35,781 nt of DNA from CAYRJA01 sp964424455 (GCA_964424455.1 CAYRJA010000019.1:1-35781); one strand, 5' to 3'. Counted from the first letter of the stretch, positions 6,796 to 16,704 are shown. Numbers and translations are program-made. The notes: a model not told the origin generated them from the sequence alone.

Positions 6796-9201
6796 TCATT
6801 TTTTCATTAATGCTTTGGCTAATACTTCACTCATTTTGTCCACATAATGAAACTTTAGCCCTTTGATATATTGAGGATTAATTTCCTTGATGTCTTTTTC
6901 ATTCATCTTGCAAAGGAGAATTTCTTTCATGCCCGCTCTTTTTGCAGCCAGAATTTTTTCTTTGATACCTCCAACAGGTAATACTTTCCCTCTCAGTGTA
7001 ATTTCTCCCGTCATTGCCATAAACGGTTTTACTTTCCTTTTGCTGAATGCAGAAGCTAAGGAAGTAAGCATTGTAACACCTGCAGAAGGACCGTCTTTGG
7101 GAACTGCTCCTTCCGGCACATGAATATGTACATCGTGTTCTTCCAACTCTTCGGGCTTAATGCCAAATTCACTTCCGTGTGCTTTCAGAAAACTTAGTGC
7201 AGTACTTGCCGATTCTTTCATCACATCACCAAGGTTGCCGGTGAGTTTTAAGTTTCCTTTCCCTTTGCTCAGAGAGGTTTCCACATAAAGAATTTCGCCT
7301 CCCACACTTGTCCATGCCAGTCCAACCGCAACACCGGAAGGATTCTCCTCCTTATATATCTCCGTGTCGAACCGCTGTGTACCGAGAATTTTTTCAATAT
7401 CAGCAGCAGTCAGTTCTGTGCGTCTTTTTTCTTTCATTGCAACTCTTTTGGCAACGGCGCGCATAATAGCTGCAATCTTCCTGTCCAAATCACGAACTCC
7501 TGATTCGCGAGTGTAGTCCTGAATTATTTTTTCAATAATCTTAGGAGTAAGTGTTACATCTTTTGGTTTCAGTCCATGTGCTTCTAATTGCTTAGGAACA
7601 AGGTGACGTTTCGCAATTTCAATTTTCTCTTCCACTGAATATCCACTGATGTCTATAATTTCCATCCGGTCGCGCAAAGCCGGCTGAATGGTAGCCAGCG
7701 AATTTGCAGTAGCAATAAACAGTACTTTACTCAAATCGTGCTCTAATTCAGTGTACTGATCATAGAATGATGTGTTCTGTTCCGGATCAAGAACTTCGAG
7801 TAAAGCAGAAGATGGATCGCCTCTGAAATCATTTCCTACTTTATCAATTTCATCCAGTACTATTACCGGGTTTCCACTCTGTGCTTTTTTCAGCATCTGC
7901 ACAATTCTGCCGGGCATGGCTCCTATATATGTTTTGCGATGACCGCGAATTTCCGCTTCATCATGCAACCCGCCGAGTGACATACGTACATATTTCCGCT
8001 TCAATGCCTTGGCTATTGATTTGCCGAGAGAAGTTTTTCCGACTCCCGGAGGACCGGCAAAACACAGGATGGGCGATTTCATATCGCCTTTCAGTTTCAG
8101 TACAGCAAGATATTCTATAATGCGGTCTTTCACCTTATCCAATCCGAAGTGATCTTGTTCCAGAATTTTTTTAGCCCGCTTTAAATCAAAATTATCTTTT
8201 GTGTAATCTTCCCAAGGTAAATCAAGCAGCAGTTCCAGATAATTCATCAGTACTGAATATTCTGCAGCCGCAGGATTCATTCGTGATAATTTGCTGGTTT
8301 CTTTATCAAATTGTTCTGCAACTGCTTTACTCCATTTCTTTTTAGAAGCCCGCTCGCGCATATTTTTAATTTCCTTGTCTGAGCCCTCGCCACCCAACTC
8401 TTCCTGAATGGTTTTCATTTGCTGATGAAGGAAATAATCGCGCTGCTGTTTTTCTATATCTGTACGGACTTTGTTCTGAATTTTATTTTTCAGTTCGAGT
8501 AATTGTATCTCGCTGTTCAGATGTTTAAGAACAAGTTGCGCCCGCTCTTTTAAATCATTTGTTTCAAGAATCTGCTGCTTGTCTTTAACATCTATCCCTG
8601 AATTCGATGCAATGAAATTGACAAGAAACGACGGCGAGTCAATATTCTTCAGCATAATCGTTGCCTCCGACGGAATATTGGGTGATAGCCGGATGATGTT
8701 GCCTGCAATATCCTTAATGGAGTCAATGGTTGCATTGAACTCCGCATCAGTCGGCACTTCGGATTTAGCAAGTACCGAAATACTTACTTTAAAGTATGGC
8801 TCAGTTGTAACTAAACTATTTACTGAAAACCGTGCCTTCCCTTGAATAATTGCCGTAGTGCTTCCATCCGGCATCTTTAGTGTTTTGATAATTTTGGCAA
8901 GTGTTCCAACTTTGTTGAGGTCGTCGAACTGTGGCTCTTCCACATTCGCATCCACCTGAGATACTACGCCGATTATTTTGTCGCCATTGCTTGCCTCGCG
9001 AACTGCATTGATAGATTTATCGCGACCAATGGTTATTGGAATCACCACTCCGGGAAATAACACGGTATTTTTTAGTGGAAGAAGCGGCACCACTTCAGCA
9101 TAAACAATTTTTTTATCATCGTCTTCCTCTACAGGTATCATAGGGAGAAATTCCACTTCTTCATCAGTCCCCTGCATAAATATCTTTTTAAAATCTTCCA
9201 T
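6796..9201 (-). CDS. lon: ATP-dependent protease Lon (endopeptidase La)
   Basis: Cytoplasmic AAA+ serine protease that degrades misfolded and regulatory proteins. At 801 aa it has the LonA layout. The N-terminal substrate domain starts VVPLLPLKNTVLFPGVVIPI. Coiled helices with QQRDYFLHQQMKTIQEELG follow, then Walker A G383-PPGVGKT (Lys389), Walker B NPVIVLDEIDKVG and the arginine-bearing LRDRMEIIDISGY. The C-terminal protease domain has Ser706 in KDGPSAG and Lys749 in GGIKEKILAAKRAG as the catalytic dyad. The start ATG at 9201 gives a usual N-terminus. The clpB stop lies 127 bp upstream on the same strand, and a promoter candidate sits in that gap, so lon probably has its own start of transcription. 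Confidence 0.98.
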   Translation of the reverse strand: MEDFKKIFMQGTDEEVEFLPMIPVEEDDDKKIVYAEVVPLLPLKNTVLFPGVVIPITIGRDKSINAVREASNGDKIIGVVSQVDANVEEPQFDDLNKVGTLAKIIKTLKMPDGSTTAIIQGKARFSVNSLVTTEPYFKVSISVLAKSEVPTDAEFNATIDSIKDIAGNIIRLSPNIPSEATIMLKNIDSPSFLVNFIASNSGIDVKDKQQILETNDLKERAQLVLKHLNSEIQLLELKNKIQNKVRTDIEKQQRDYFLHQQMKTIQEELGGEGSDKEIKNMRERASKKKWSKAVAEQFDKETSKLSRMNPAAAEYSVLMNYLELLLDLPWEDYTKDNFDLKRAKKILEQDHFGLDKVKDRIIEYLAVLKLKGDMKSPILCFAGPPGVGKTSLGKSIAKALKRKYVRMSLGGLHDEAEIRGHRKTYIGAMPGRIVQMLKKAQSGNPVIVLDEIDKVGNDFRGDPSSALLEVLDPEQNTSFYDQYTELEHDLSKVLFIATANSLATIQPALRDRMEIIDISGYSVEEKIEIAKRHLVPKQLEAHGLKPKDVTLTPKIIEKIIQDYTRESGVRDLDRKIAAIMRAVAKRVAMKEKRRTELTAADIEKILGTQRFDTEIYKEENPSGVAVGLAWTSVGGEILYVETSLSKGKGNLKLTGNLGDVMKESASTALSFLKAHGSEFGIKPEELEEHDVHIHVPEGAVPKDGPSAGVTMLTSLASAFSKRKVKPFMAMTGEITLRGKVLPVGGIKEKILAAKRAGMKEILLCKMNEKDIKEINPQYIKGLKFHYVDKMSEVLAKALMKK

Positions 9202-9258
9202 TGTTTAAATTAAAAAAGTATAAGTCAATAATATAACATTAAATCTTAGTAACCGCTG

Positions 9259-9292
9259 CAAAGAAAATATTTTCACAATTTTCTGTTCAAAA
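9259..9292 (-). promoter_or_regulatory. Candidate lon promoter
   Basis: Read on the minus strand, TTTTG (9292-9288) is followed after 21 nt by TTTCTTTG (9266-9259). The Bacteroidota pattern is TTTG, 19-21 nt, TAnnTTTG, so the match is good except for TA becoming TT. It would give a leader of roughly 50 nt before the lon ATG. No heat-shock-specific element is recognised. Confidence 0.42.
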
Positions 9293-9328
9293 TTAATTCA
9301 TCCTGTTCAATAACAGCGGATGCACACT

Positions 9329-11941
9329 TTAGCTCACCATTTCTTTTTTTCTGTTTTTAAAAACTAATTCACCGTTTCTGTCTGTATCAATAATGATGTT
9401 GCTTTCGCTGCTGATTTCTCCTGCAAGAATTTTCTTTGACAGCTCATTCACAATTTCCTTCTGTATCACACGCTTAAGCGGACGAGCGCCAAACTGAGGG
9501 TCAAATCCTGTATCGGCTAATGATTCTACTGCTTTATCTGTGATGTCAATATGAATATTGTTTCTCTCCAGCATTTTTTTCAAAATATCAATCTGAATAC
9601 GAACAATACCTGTGATTTCATCTTTCATTAAAGGAGCGAACATAATAATCTCATCAATTCTATTCAGAAATTCCGGGCGAATAGTTTTACGAAGCAAATT
9701 CATCACTTCTATCTTGGTGGTCTCCATTACGCCGTACTTATTCTTATCCGTAATTTTTGCAAAGTTCTCCTGTATGATTTGTGAACCCATATTGGAAGTC
9801 ATGATAATAATTGTGTTCTTGAAATTCACAACGCGCCCTTTGTTATCTGTCAACCGTCCATCATCCAACACCTGTAACAGAATGTTGAACACATCCGGGT
9901 GAGCTTTCTCAATTTCATCAAGCAATACTACACTGTAGGGCTTGCGGCGAACTGCTTCGGTAAGTTGTCCGCCTTCATCATAACCTACATAACCGGGAGG
10001 TGCACCAATCAAGCGAGATACAGCATGGCGCTCCTGATACTCACTCATATCTATTCTGGTCATTGCGCTTTCATCGTTGAAAAGAAATTCTGCCAATGCT
10101 TTGGCTAACTCTGTTTTACCCACGCCCGTTGTTCCAAGAAAAATAAATGAGCCGATAGGTTTTCGCGGGTCTTGCAATCCTGCGCGGCTGCGGCGAATAG
10201 CATCGCTTACAGCAGTGATGGCTTCATCCTGACCGACTACACGATGATGTAATTCATCTTCGAGGTGTAACAGTTTTTCCTTTTCGCTCTGTAACATTTT
10301 GCTGACCGGAATGCCTGTCCACTTGCTTACAATTTCAGCAATATCCTCTGAATCCACTTCCTCTTTCAGCATCCGTTTTCCTTCATGTGTTTGATTCAGT
10401 TCTTTTTCCTGCTTCTTTAATCTATCCTCTGCTTCTTTGATTTTTCCATAGCGCAACTCAGCCACTTTTCCATAGTCACCCTGCCGCTCTGCTTGTTCAG
10501 CCTGCAGTTTGTAATTTTCAATAGCCGCTTTTGTTTCCTGAACAGAATCGGCAATGTCTTTTTCCTGCTGCCATTTTGCTTTCAACTGGTTTCTTTCTTC
10601 AGAAAGATTGGCAATAGTTTCACTTAACTCATTTAATTTCTTTTCATCTTTCTCTCGCTTAATCGCTTCTCTTTCAATTTCAAGCTGACGGATTTTTCTT
10701 TCAATCTCATCTAATTCTTCGGGAAGCGAATCCATTTCAAGGCGGAGTTTTGCAGCAGCTTCATCAATCAGATCTATTGCTTTATCAGGAAGAAAACGGT
10801 CAGAAATGTAACGGTGTGACAGTTCCACTGCTGAAATAATCGCTTCATCTTTAATTCGAACTTTGTGATGAGTTTCGTAACGCTCTTTCAGCCCACGAAG
10901 AATAGAGATTGCATCTTCTTCATTCGGTTCATCAATCATCACTTTCTGAAAACGACGCTCCAGCGCTTTGTCTTTTTCAAAGAACTTCTGGTATTCGTTT
11001 AAAGTAGTAGCGCCCACTGTACGAAGTTCTCCGCGTGCAAGAGCGGGTTTTAAAATGTTGGCTGCATCCATTGCACCTTCGGTAGCGCCCGCGCCTATCA
11101 GTGTGTGAATTTCGTCAATGAAAAGAATAATGCTTCCATCACTTTCAGTCACTTCTTTCACCACTGCTTTCAACCGCTCTTCAAATTCACCACGATACTT
11201 AGCGCCTGCCATTAATGCGCCCATATCCAATGCATAAATGGTTTTCGTCTTCAGGTTTTCGGGCACATCACCGTTTACGATACGGTGAGCAATACCTTCT
11301 GCAATAGCAGTTTTACCAACACCCGGCTCACCTACAAGAACAGGATTATTTTTTGTACGACGCGAAAGAATGTGTAACACTCTGCGGATTTCTTCATCAC
11401 GACCGATTACAGGATCAAGTTTGCCTGACTGAGCCAACTCATTCAGATTCTTTGCATACTTATTCAATGCATTGAAAGTAGCTTCCGCATTCTGGTCTGT
11501 AACACGGCTGCCTTTCCGGAGTTCTGTTACAGCCAATTTCATTTCTTTCTCAGTAGCGCCAAGGTCTTTCAGCATTTTGGCTACCTCATCATTTCCTGCA
11601 AGAAGTGCAAGTAACAGATGCTCTATTGATACAAACTCATCTTTAAATTCTTTAAGAAGAGATTGTGCTTTTAGAAGTGTCGTGTTTGCATCACGACTGA
11701 GATAAGTTTCACCGCCGCTGACTTTCGGATATTTTGCAATCATTGCATCAGCACGCTCAGCCACCTGCGACGGATTTATGCTGAGTTTCTTAAAAATATA
11801 ATCAGATACATTTTCATCCACTGCTAAAATTCCTTTCAGCAAATGTGCTGTTTCAATGCTCTGTTGCTGATTACTGAAAGCAATCTCTTGTGCCTTTTGA
11901 ATGGCTTCCTGAGATTTTATAGTAAACTGGTTAAGATTCAT
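9329..11941 (-). CDS. clpB: ATP-dependent disaggregase ClpB
   Basis: A hexameric Hsp100 chaperone that threads proteins out of aggregates together with DnaK. The 870-aa protein has all parts. There is an N-terminal Clp domain (two repeats within residues 1-145, MNLNQFTIKSQEAIQKAQEIA). NBD1 has Walker A G204-EPGVGKT (Lys210) and Walker B SIILFIDEIHTL. The long middle coiled coil, rich in Glu, Lys and Arg at about residues 395-530, distinguishes ClpB from ClpA. NBD2 has GTTGVGKTE and VVLLDEIEKAHPDV, followed by the small C-terminal domain with GARPLKRVIQKEI. It lies upstream of lon on the same strand, so two protein quality-control genes are neighbours. Confidence 0.98.
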   Translation of the reverse strand: MNLNQFTIKSQEAIQKAQEIAFSNQQQSIETAHLLKGILAVDENVSDYIFKKLSINPSQVAERADAMIAKYPKVSGGETYLSRDANTTLLKAQSLLKEFKDEFVSIEHLLLALLAGNDEVAKMLKDLGATEKEMKLAVTELRKGSRVTDQNAEATFNALNKYAKNLNELAQSGKLDPVIGRDEEIRRVLHILSRRTKNNPVLVGEPGVGKTAIAEGIAHRIVNGDVPENLKTKTIYALDMGALMAGAKYRGEFEERLKAVVKEVTESDGSIILFIDEIHTLIGAGATEGAMDAANILKPALARGELRTVGATTLNEYQKFFEKDKALERRFQKVMIDEPNEEDAISILRGLKERYETHHKVRIKDEAIISAVELSHRYISDRFLPDKAIDLIDEAAAKLRLEMDSLPEELDEIERKIRQLEIEREAIKREKDEKKLNELSETIANLSEERNQLKAKWQQEKDIADSVQETKAAIENYKLQAEQAERQGDYGKVAELRYGKIKEAEDRLKKQEKELNQTHEGKRMLKEEVDSEDIAEIVSKWTGIPVSKMLQSEKEKLLHLEDELHHRVVGQDEAITAVSDAIRRSRAGLQDPRKPIGSFIFLGTTGVGKTELAKALAEFLFNDESAMTRIDMSEYQERHAVSRLIGAPPGYVGYDEGGQLTEAVRRKPYSVVLLDEIEKAHPDVFNILLQVLDDGRLTDNKGRVVNFKNTIIIMTSNMGSQIIQENFAKITDKNKYGVMETTKIEVMNLLRKTIRPEFLNRIDEIIMFAPLMKDEITGIVRIQIDILKKMLERNNIHIDITDKAVESLADTGFDPQFGARPLKRVIQKEIVNELSKKILAGEISSESNIIIDTDRNGELVFKNRKKEMVS

Positions 11942-12128
11942 CTTTAATATTATTCAAACTGTGAATCCGAAATTGCAAATTGATTGCCATTAGTTTTGCA
12001 TCTTTATTTTCGGAAAAATTGACCTATTACGCTCCAAAAACAGGGACTTTATGTCTGAATTACTTATTGTGTGCACTCCACTTAATTCTTATTTAGATGT
12101 TTTTTACTTTCGCCTGAAATTTTCATAT

Positions 12129-12386
12129 ATGAAGCAATATTCTATTTTTATTATACTGATACTTTTTGCCGTAACATTGATTTTTGCCTTTCAAAATATG
12201 GAGCCGGCAAGTATCCGGTTTCTTGTATGGAGTTTAAGCGGTTCTCAGTCGCTGATTATCATCATTACATTTATAAGTGGTTTAATCACAGGTATGTTGT
12301 TTCTTGCTTCACGGCTTTATTCAAAAAACCGTGAGCTAAAAAATTTCAGAAAGGAGTTTTTGGAAAAAGGAAAAGTTGAGAAATAA
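12129..12386 (+). CDS. LapA-like (DUF1049) small membrane protein
   Basis: An 85-aa inner-membrane protein with two membrane segments (IFIILILFAVTLIFAF, then IIIITFISGLITGMLFLA) separated by the conserved QNMEPASIRFLVW loop, followed by a basic cytoplasmic tail (SKNRELKNFRKEFLEKG). This is the LapA/YciS domain pattern; E. coli LapA takes part in lipopolysaccharide assembly regulation. The frame is open back to 12051, but those 26 residues do not resemble the family, so I start at the ATG at 12129. It precedes the polysaccharide operon by 156 bp and may have its own promoter: TAGTTTTG at 11991-11998 is a match to the -7 box but lacks a well-spaced -33 box. Confidence 0.82.
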   Translation: MKQYSIFIILILFAVTLIFAFQNMEPASIRFLVWSLSGSQSLIIIITFISGLITGMLFLASRLYSKNRELKNFRKEFLEKGKVEK

Positions 12387-12482
12387 TTATTTGGACTAAG
12401 CCGCTCATCTTTTTCAGGATAATACATAAAAATGGATAGGTCAGTTCTTACTAACAATGTTCTTAAAAGTATAACCCGGCTC

Positions 12483-12513
12483 TTGATTCACAAAAATCAA
12501 AGAGTTACTTTTG
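12483..12513 (+). promoter_or_regulatory. Bacteroidota-type promoter of the polysaccharide operon
   Basis: TTG at 12483-12485 is separated by 20 nt from TACTTTTG at 12506-12513, an exact match to TAnnTTTG. Transcription would begin near 12520, leaving a leader of about 20 nt before the ATG at 12543. This is the best promoter in the window, and it stands before the long run of closely packed genes up to 26637. Confidence 0.6.
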
Positions 12514-12542
12514 GAAGATTTTATAAAGTTTAGCAGATTTTA

Positions 12543-13943
12543 ATGTTAAAGGAGAGATTCAGAATTTATCGGTTCATTACACTATTAGGCGATATTGCTT
12601 TGCTTAATATTTCCTTCTTTGTTATTCACTATTATTTTTTTGAAGGCGGACATACCCCTTACCATCTTTATTTTTTTAAGATGGCACTGGCTTTCACCAT
12701 AGGATGGATTTATCTCGGTTATCTTTTTAAGCTCTACAACTATAACCGTATTGAACCCTTTGAGCAGTCGTTTGCCAGATTATTTAAAACAGTTGTAGTT
12801 CATGCCTTACTCCTTGCTTTATTTAATCTGATTCTGAAAGACTTCAGCATTTCAAAAAAACTATTCACCTACTCGTATCTTTTGTTTATTCCTTCCATAA
12901 GTATTTGGCGCATATTTATGATGTATCTGCTGAAGAATATCCGTTCTTCGGATTCACATTACCGCACAGCCATTATTATCGGTTCAGGAACTGTCGCTGT
13001 ACAGATGTTTGATGTCTTGAAAACCTACCGCGGCTACGGTTACAAAGTGCTGGGGCTGTACGACAACAATAATCACCTGAATGGACACGCTGTGGATTAC
13101 AAGATTGCAGGAACCATTATTGACGCAAAGAAATATTGTACGGCAGCCGGTGTGCAGGATATTTTCTGTGCCTTACCGCTTACAGAAATTGATACGATTA
13201 CAGACCTGATGCACTATTCTGAAAAGAATCTGATTCGGATGAAGATTGTCCCTGATTTTACAGCGCTTAACAACAAACCAATATCAATTGATTATTACGG
13301 ATTTCTTCCGGTTATTTCTCCGTCAAATGAACCACTCAACAATTTATTAAATCAGTCTCAGAAAAGGGTTTTTGATTTTTTATTTTCTGCTCTTGTGATT
13401 GTATTATTGTTAAGCTGGATAATTCCGCTTGTGGCTCTTATGATAAAACTTGGTTCGAGGGGACCTGTTTTCTACCGGCAAACCCGGTCAGGAATTAATT
13501 ATAAACCATTCCGGATTTTCAAGTTCAGAACCATGTGTGTTACAGAATCCGATGAACAATTCAAGCAGGCGATAAAAGATGACCCCCGCATTACGCCTGT
13601 CGGAAAATTTCTTCGACGGTATAATATTGATGAACTACCACAATTTATCAATGTGCTGCTTGGTGACATGAGTGTGGTAGGACCTCGTCCTCATCCTGTT
13701 AAACTCAATGAAGAATACAAAAGCATTATTGACAAGTTTATGATTCGCCATTTGGTATTGCCTGGTGTTACAGGATTAGCGCAGGTTCGTGGATTGCGCG
13801 GCGAAACTGCCGATAAACTGGTAATGCGCAAGCGAGTGATGACTGATTTATTTTACATTGAGAACTGGAGTTTCCTCCTTGACATAAAAATTATTCTGCT
13901 CACCGTATGGAATATGTTTAAAGGAGAAAAGAATGCGTATTAA
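12543..13943 (+). CDS. Polyprenyl glycosylphosphotransferase (WcaJ/WbaP type priming enzyme)
   Basis: Transfers a sugar-1-phosphate from a UDP-sugar to undecaprenyl phosphate, the first step of repeat-unit assembly at the inner membrane. The 466-aa protein has several N-terminal membrane segments (residues about 10-130), then a nucleotide-fold domain (TAIIIGSGTVAVQMFDVLKTY). A further hydrophobic segment follows (FLFSALVIVLLLSWIIPLVALMI). The C-terminal bacterial sugar-transferase domain carries SRGPVFYRQTRSG, FKFRTM, NIDELPQFINVLLGDMSVVGPRPHP and LPGVTGLAQVRG. The family does not reveal which sugar is used (glucose, galactose or an N-acetyl sugar). It is the first gene of the operon and overlaps the next by 11 nt. 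Confidence 0.95.
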   Translation: MLKERFRIYRFITLLGDIALLNISFFVIHYYFFEGGHTPYHLYFFKMALAFTIGWIYLGYLFKLYNYNRIEPFEQSFARLFKTVVVHALLLALFNLILKDFSISKKLFTYSYLLFIPSISIWRIFMMYLLKNIRSSDSHYRTAIIIGSGTVAVQMFDVLKTYRGYGYKVLGLYDNNNHLNGHAVDYKIAGTIIDAKKYCTAAGVQDIFCALPLTEIDTITDLMHYSEKNLIRMKIVPDFTALNNKPISIDYYGFLPVISPSNEPLNNLLNQSQKRVFDFLFSALVIVLLLSWIIPLVALMIKLGSRGPVFYRQTRSGINYKPFRIFKFRTMCVTESDEQFKQAIKDDPRITPVGKFLRRYNIDELPQFINVLLGDMSVVGPRPHPVKLNEEYKSIIDKFMIRHLVLPGVTGLAQVRGLRGETADKLVMRKRVMTDLFYIENWSFLLDIKIILLTVWNMFKGEKNAY

Positions 13944-15567
13944 GCTTTTCTTCTTTTTTTCTTTTACTGCTTTATCTTCTATTGCCCAGCAGCAATTTCT
14001 TTCACTCAACCGTCAGCAAGGACTATTGTATGAACAGAGATTAAATACACTCAATTCAAATTCATTCACATCTTTCAAACCCTACCTTGTTTCTCAACTT
14101 CCCACTGATGTAAATGAAGATTCTGTTTACAGTTTTCTCCCTGAGTATCATTCCCCTGAAAAAAACATTCTGAAAAAAGCCGGTTTCAATCTGCTGCATG
14201 ATCATTTTATCACTATTGATAAAGATATTCTTCACCTTACCATTGATCCATTGATGGATTTTGAAGCCGGACAAGATTTTACATGGGACAAAGGTACTTA
14301 TGTAAACACACGGGGTGTTACAGCATCAGGAGATATTGGAGAGAAGTTTTCTTTTTCGTCATCGTTCTATGAAAGTCAGGGAAAATTCCCACGCTACTTA
14401 AACCAATTCATTTTAGACACTCTTGTTGTTCCAGGACAAGGTCATATTAAGCGTGCCGGAACGCGTATAGAGTATGACTACTCAATGGCTACCGGGTATA
14501 TTTCCTATTCACCCTCAAAGTATTTTAATTTTCAGTTGGGTCACGATAAAAATTTTATTGGTGACGGCTATCGCTCACTGTTACTGTCTGACAATTCCTC
14601 TCCGTATCCCTTCCTAAAGGTTACTACCCGCATATGGAAACTTCAGTATGTAAATCTGTGGAATGAGATGCTGGACATTCGCGAAAGAGCAATTCTTGGA
14701 GAAGGATACAGAAAAAAATACGGTGCATTCCATTATCTCAGTATGCAGTTTGGTCGCCGTTTGGAAATAGGATTATTTGAATCGGTAATCTGGCAACAAA
14801 AGGATTCTTCTGTTTACAGAGGGTTTGATGTAAACTATCTGAACCCTGTTATTTTCTATCACTCCGTTCAGGGCAATCTCGGTTCGCCTGACAATTCTGC
14901 GTTTGGGTTGAATGTGAAAGAAAAAATAACCAATACGCTTTCTCTTTACGGTCAATTCTTTTTGGATGATTTGGATTTAGCAAAAGCTAAAAAAGGACAG
15001 GGATATTTTCTCACAAAGTTTGCATTTCAAGCAGGAGCAAAATGGTTTGATGCATTCGGTATAAAGAATTTATACCTGCAGACCGAATACAATCATGTGC
15101 GACCTTATGTTTATAGTCATAAAATACCTGTGCTGAACTATGCGCATTACAACCAATCACTTGCTGATCCGCTTGGAGCAAATTTTCATGAGTGGATTTC
15201 ATTTGTTAATTACCGATGGAAGCGTTTCAGTTTTAGCGCTGAAATTTTATATGCGCTTATCGGATTGGATGCAAACCAAAGTTATAATGAAGGGCACAAC
15301 ATCTACCGCTCTGACTATGACATTCCCGGCGCTTTTGTAAACGGAAAAGTAATTGGCACCTACGGTAATTTTACAGGACAGGGTTTACAAACTGATTTAC
15401 TCTATGGAGAACTCAAGTTTGATTATCTCATTAACCCCAAAAACAACCTGAACTTTGAACTTTCAGTTGTCCACCGGCAGCAGGAAAATGAATTAAAAAA
15501 GTCAATGACCAATTTCATTACTTTTGGCCTGAAAACAAATCTAATTAACAGATACTACGATTTTTAA
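13933..15567 (+). CDS. RemB/Wzi-like outer-membrane beta-barrel protein
   Basis: A 544-aa exported protein. The signal peptide MRIKLFFFFSFTALSSIAQ is followed by a region of about 90 residues and then alternating amphipathic strands rich in Tyr, Phe and Asn to the end, typical of an outer-membrane barrel. The stretch around LGHDKNFIGDGYRSLLLSDN, then LKVTTRIWKLQYVNLWNE, is the hallmark I associate with Bacteroidota RemB (gliding) and with the capsule-assembly protein Wzi. Its start lies inside the priming transferase gene, so translation is coupled and a role in holding or exporting the polysaccharide at the surface is likely (inference). The C-terminus has no type IX sorting domain. After it comes a 105-bp gap, the only sizeable break in the operon, which holds a TGTAACA motif at 15619 and a TTACTTTG box at 15635-15642 that could restart transcription weakly. 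Confidence 0.82.
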   Translation: MRIKLFFFFSFTALSSIAQQQFLSLNRQQGLLYEQRLNTLNSNSFTSFKPYLVSQLPTDVNEDSVYSFLPEYHSPEKNILKKAGFNLLHDHFITIDKDILHLTIDPLMDFEAGQDFTWDKGTYVNTRGVTASGDIGEKFSFSSSFYESQGKFPRYLNQFILDTLVVPGQGHIKRAGTRIEYDYSMATGYISYSPSKYFNFQLGHDKNFIGDGYRSLLLSDNSSPYPFLKVTTRIWKLQYVNLWNEMLDIRERAILGEGYRKKYGAFHYLSMQFGRRLEIGLFESVIWQQKDSSVYRGFDVNYLNPVIFYHSVQGNLGSPDNSAFGLNVKEKITNTLSLYGQFFLDDLDLAKAKKGQGYFLTKFAFQAGAKWFDAFGIKNLYLQTEYNHVRPYVYSHKIPVLNYAHYNQSLADPLGANFHEWISFVNYRWKRFSFSAEILYALIGLDANQSYNEGHNIYRSDYDIPGAFVNGKVIGTYGNFTGQGLQTDLLYGELKFDYLINPKNNLNFELSVVHRQQENELKKSMTNFITFGLKTNLINRYYDF

Positions 15568-15672
15568 TCCTCATTTTTTTGAAATTTAAATTATTGAAAG
15601 ACAATATAGTGAAGTAACTGTAACACTTTTGGAGTTACTTTGCTGCTGTCAGAATAACAGACTCTGAAACAA

Positions 15673-16695
15673 ATGAATAAGAAAATAAAATTTGCAGTCG
15701 TCGGCTTTGGCCACATTGGAAAGCGTCATGCAGAAATGATTCGTAAGAATGAAAATGCTGAATTAGTAGCAGTGGCAGATATTAACTCTGATATGAAATC
15801 GGTTGCTGAAAAGGATTTCAACGCTGCTTTCTTTTCTTCAATTGAAGATTTGCTTTCCTCAAAACTTAAAATAGATGTAGTGAATGTCTGTACTCCCAAC
15901 GGATTTCATGCACAACACTCCATTAAGGCGCTGGAAAGAAACTGTCACATCGTCTGTGAAAAGCCAATGGGCTTGACTAAAGCAGAGTGTGAAAATGTGA
16001 TTTACAAATCACTGCAAATGTCAAAGCAGGTTTTCTGTGTAATGCAAAACCGTTACAGCCCTCCATCACAATGGCTGAAGCAAATTGTAACAGAAAACCG
16101 GTTTGGGAAAATTTTTATGGTACAGGTAAACTGTTACTGGAATCGTGATGACCGCTACTATAAAAAAGGCGGATGGAAAGGGCAGAAAAATTTAGACGGC
16201 GGTCCTTTGTTTACACAATTCAGCCACTTCATTGATATAATGTACTGGCTGTTTGGCGACATCCGCGATATTTTAACACGGTTTGAAAACTTTAATCACA
16301 CAAAGAATACAGAGTTTGCAGAAGACTCCGGGTTTGTTTCCTTTCACTTTACCGGTGGTGGAATTGGATGCTTCAATTATTCAACCTCTGTGTGGGATAA
16401 GAATTTAGAAAGCTCTATCACAATTATTGGTGAAAAGGGAAGTGTTAAAGTCGGCGGTCAGTATATGGATAAAGTGGAATACTGTCACATCAATGATTAC
16501 ACTATGCCCGAACTTCCGCCTTCTAATCCGCCGAATGACTATGGCGCTTATAAAGGCAGCGCAGCCAATCATCATTATGTAATTGATAATGTAGTGGATA
16601 CGCTTTCAGGAAAGTCCACCATCACTACCAATGCACTGGAAGGGTTAAAGGTGGTAGAAATCATAGAGCGGATTTATAAACAACAAAACCGCTGA
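15673..16695 (+). CDS. Gfo/Idh/MocA oxidoreductase, WlbA/WbpB-like UDP-GlcNAc(A) 3-dehydrogenase
   Basis: A 340-aa NAD-dependent sugar dehydrogenase. The Rossmann domain begins AVVGFGHIGKRHAEMI, and VVNVCTPNGFHAQHSI and CEKPMGL give the cofactor site and the conserved lysine of the EKP motif. The C-terminal domain has QVNCYWNRDDRYYKKGGWKG and LDGGPLFTQFSHFIDIMYWLFGD. Those stretches match what I recall of WlbA/WbpB, which oxidises C3 of UDP-GlcNAcA on the way to UDP-2,3-diacetamido sugars. A 2-epimerase of matching type lies at 23065. The aminotransferase and hexapeptide acetyltransferase of that pathway are not in this window. It precedes the first flippase by 9 bp. Confidence 0.85.
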   Translation: MNKKIKFAVVGFGHIGKRHAEMIRKNENAELVAVADINSDMKSVAEKDFNAAFFSSIEDLLSSKLKIDVVNVCTPNGFHAQHSIKALERNCHIVCEKPMGLTKAECENVIYKSLQMSKQVFCVMQNRYSPPSQWLKQIVTENRFGKIFMVQVNCYWNRDDRYYKKGGWKGQKNLDGGPLFTQFSHFIDIMYWLFGDIRDILTRFENFNHTKNTEFAEDSGFVSFHFTGGGIGCFNYSTSVWDKNLESSITIIGEKGSVKVGGQYMDKVEYCHINDYTMPELPPSNPPNDYGAYKGSAANHHYVIDNVVDTLSGKSTITTNALEGLKVVEIIERIYKQQNR

Positions 16696-16704
16696 CCTTA
16701 GCGG

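Noticed and set aside
12051..12128. Longer start for the LapA-like gene
   Set aside because: The added residues precede what is a normal start of this small family and look non-coding.
12432..12533. Mini-frame of 33 codons before the polysaccharide operon
   Set aside because: It overlaps the strong promoter at 12483-12513 and its sequence is not protein-like.
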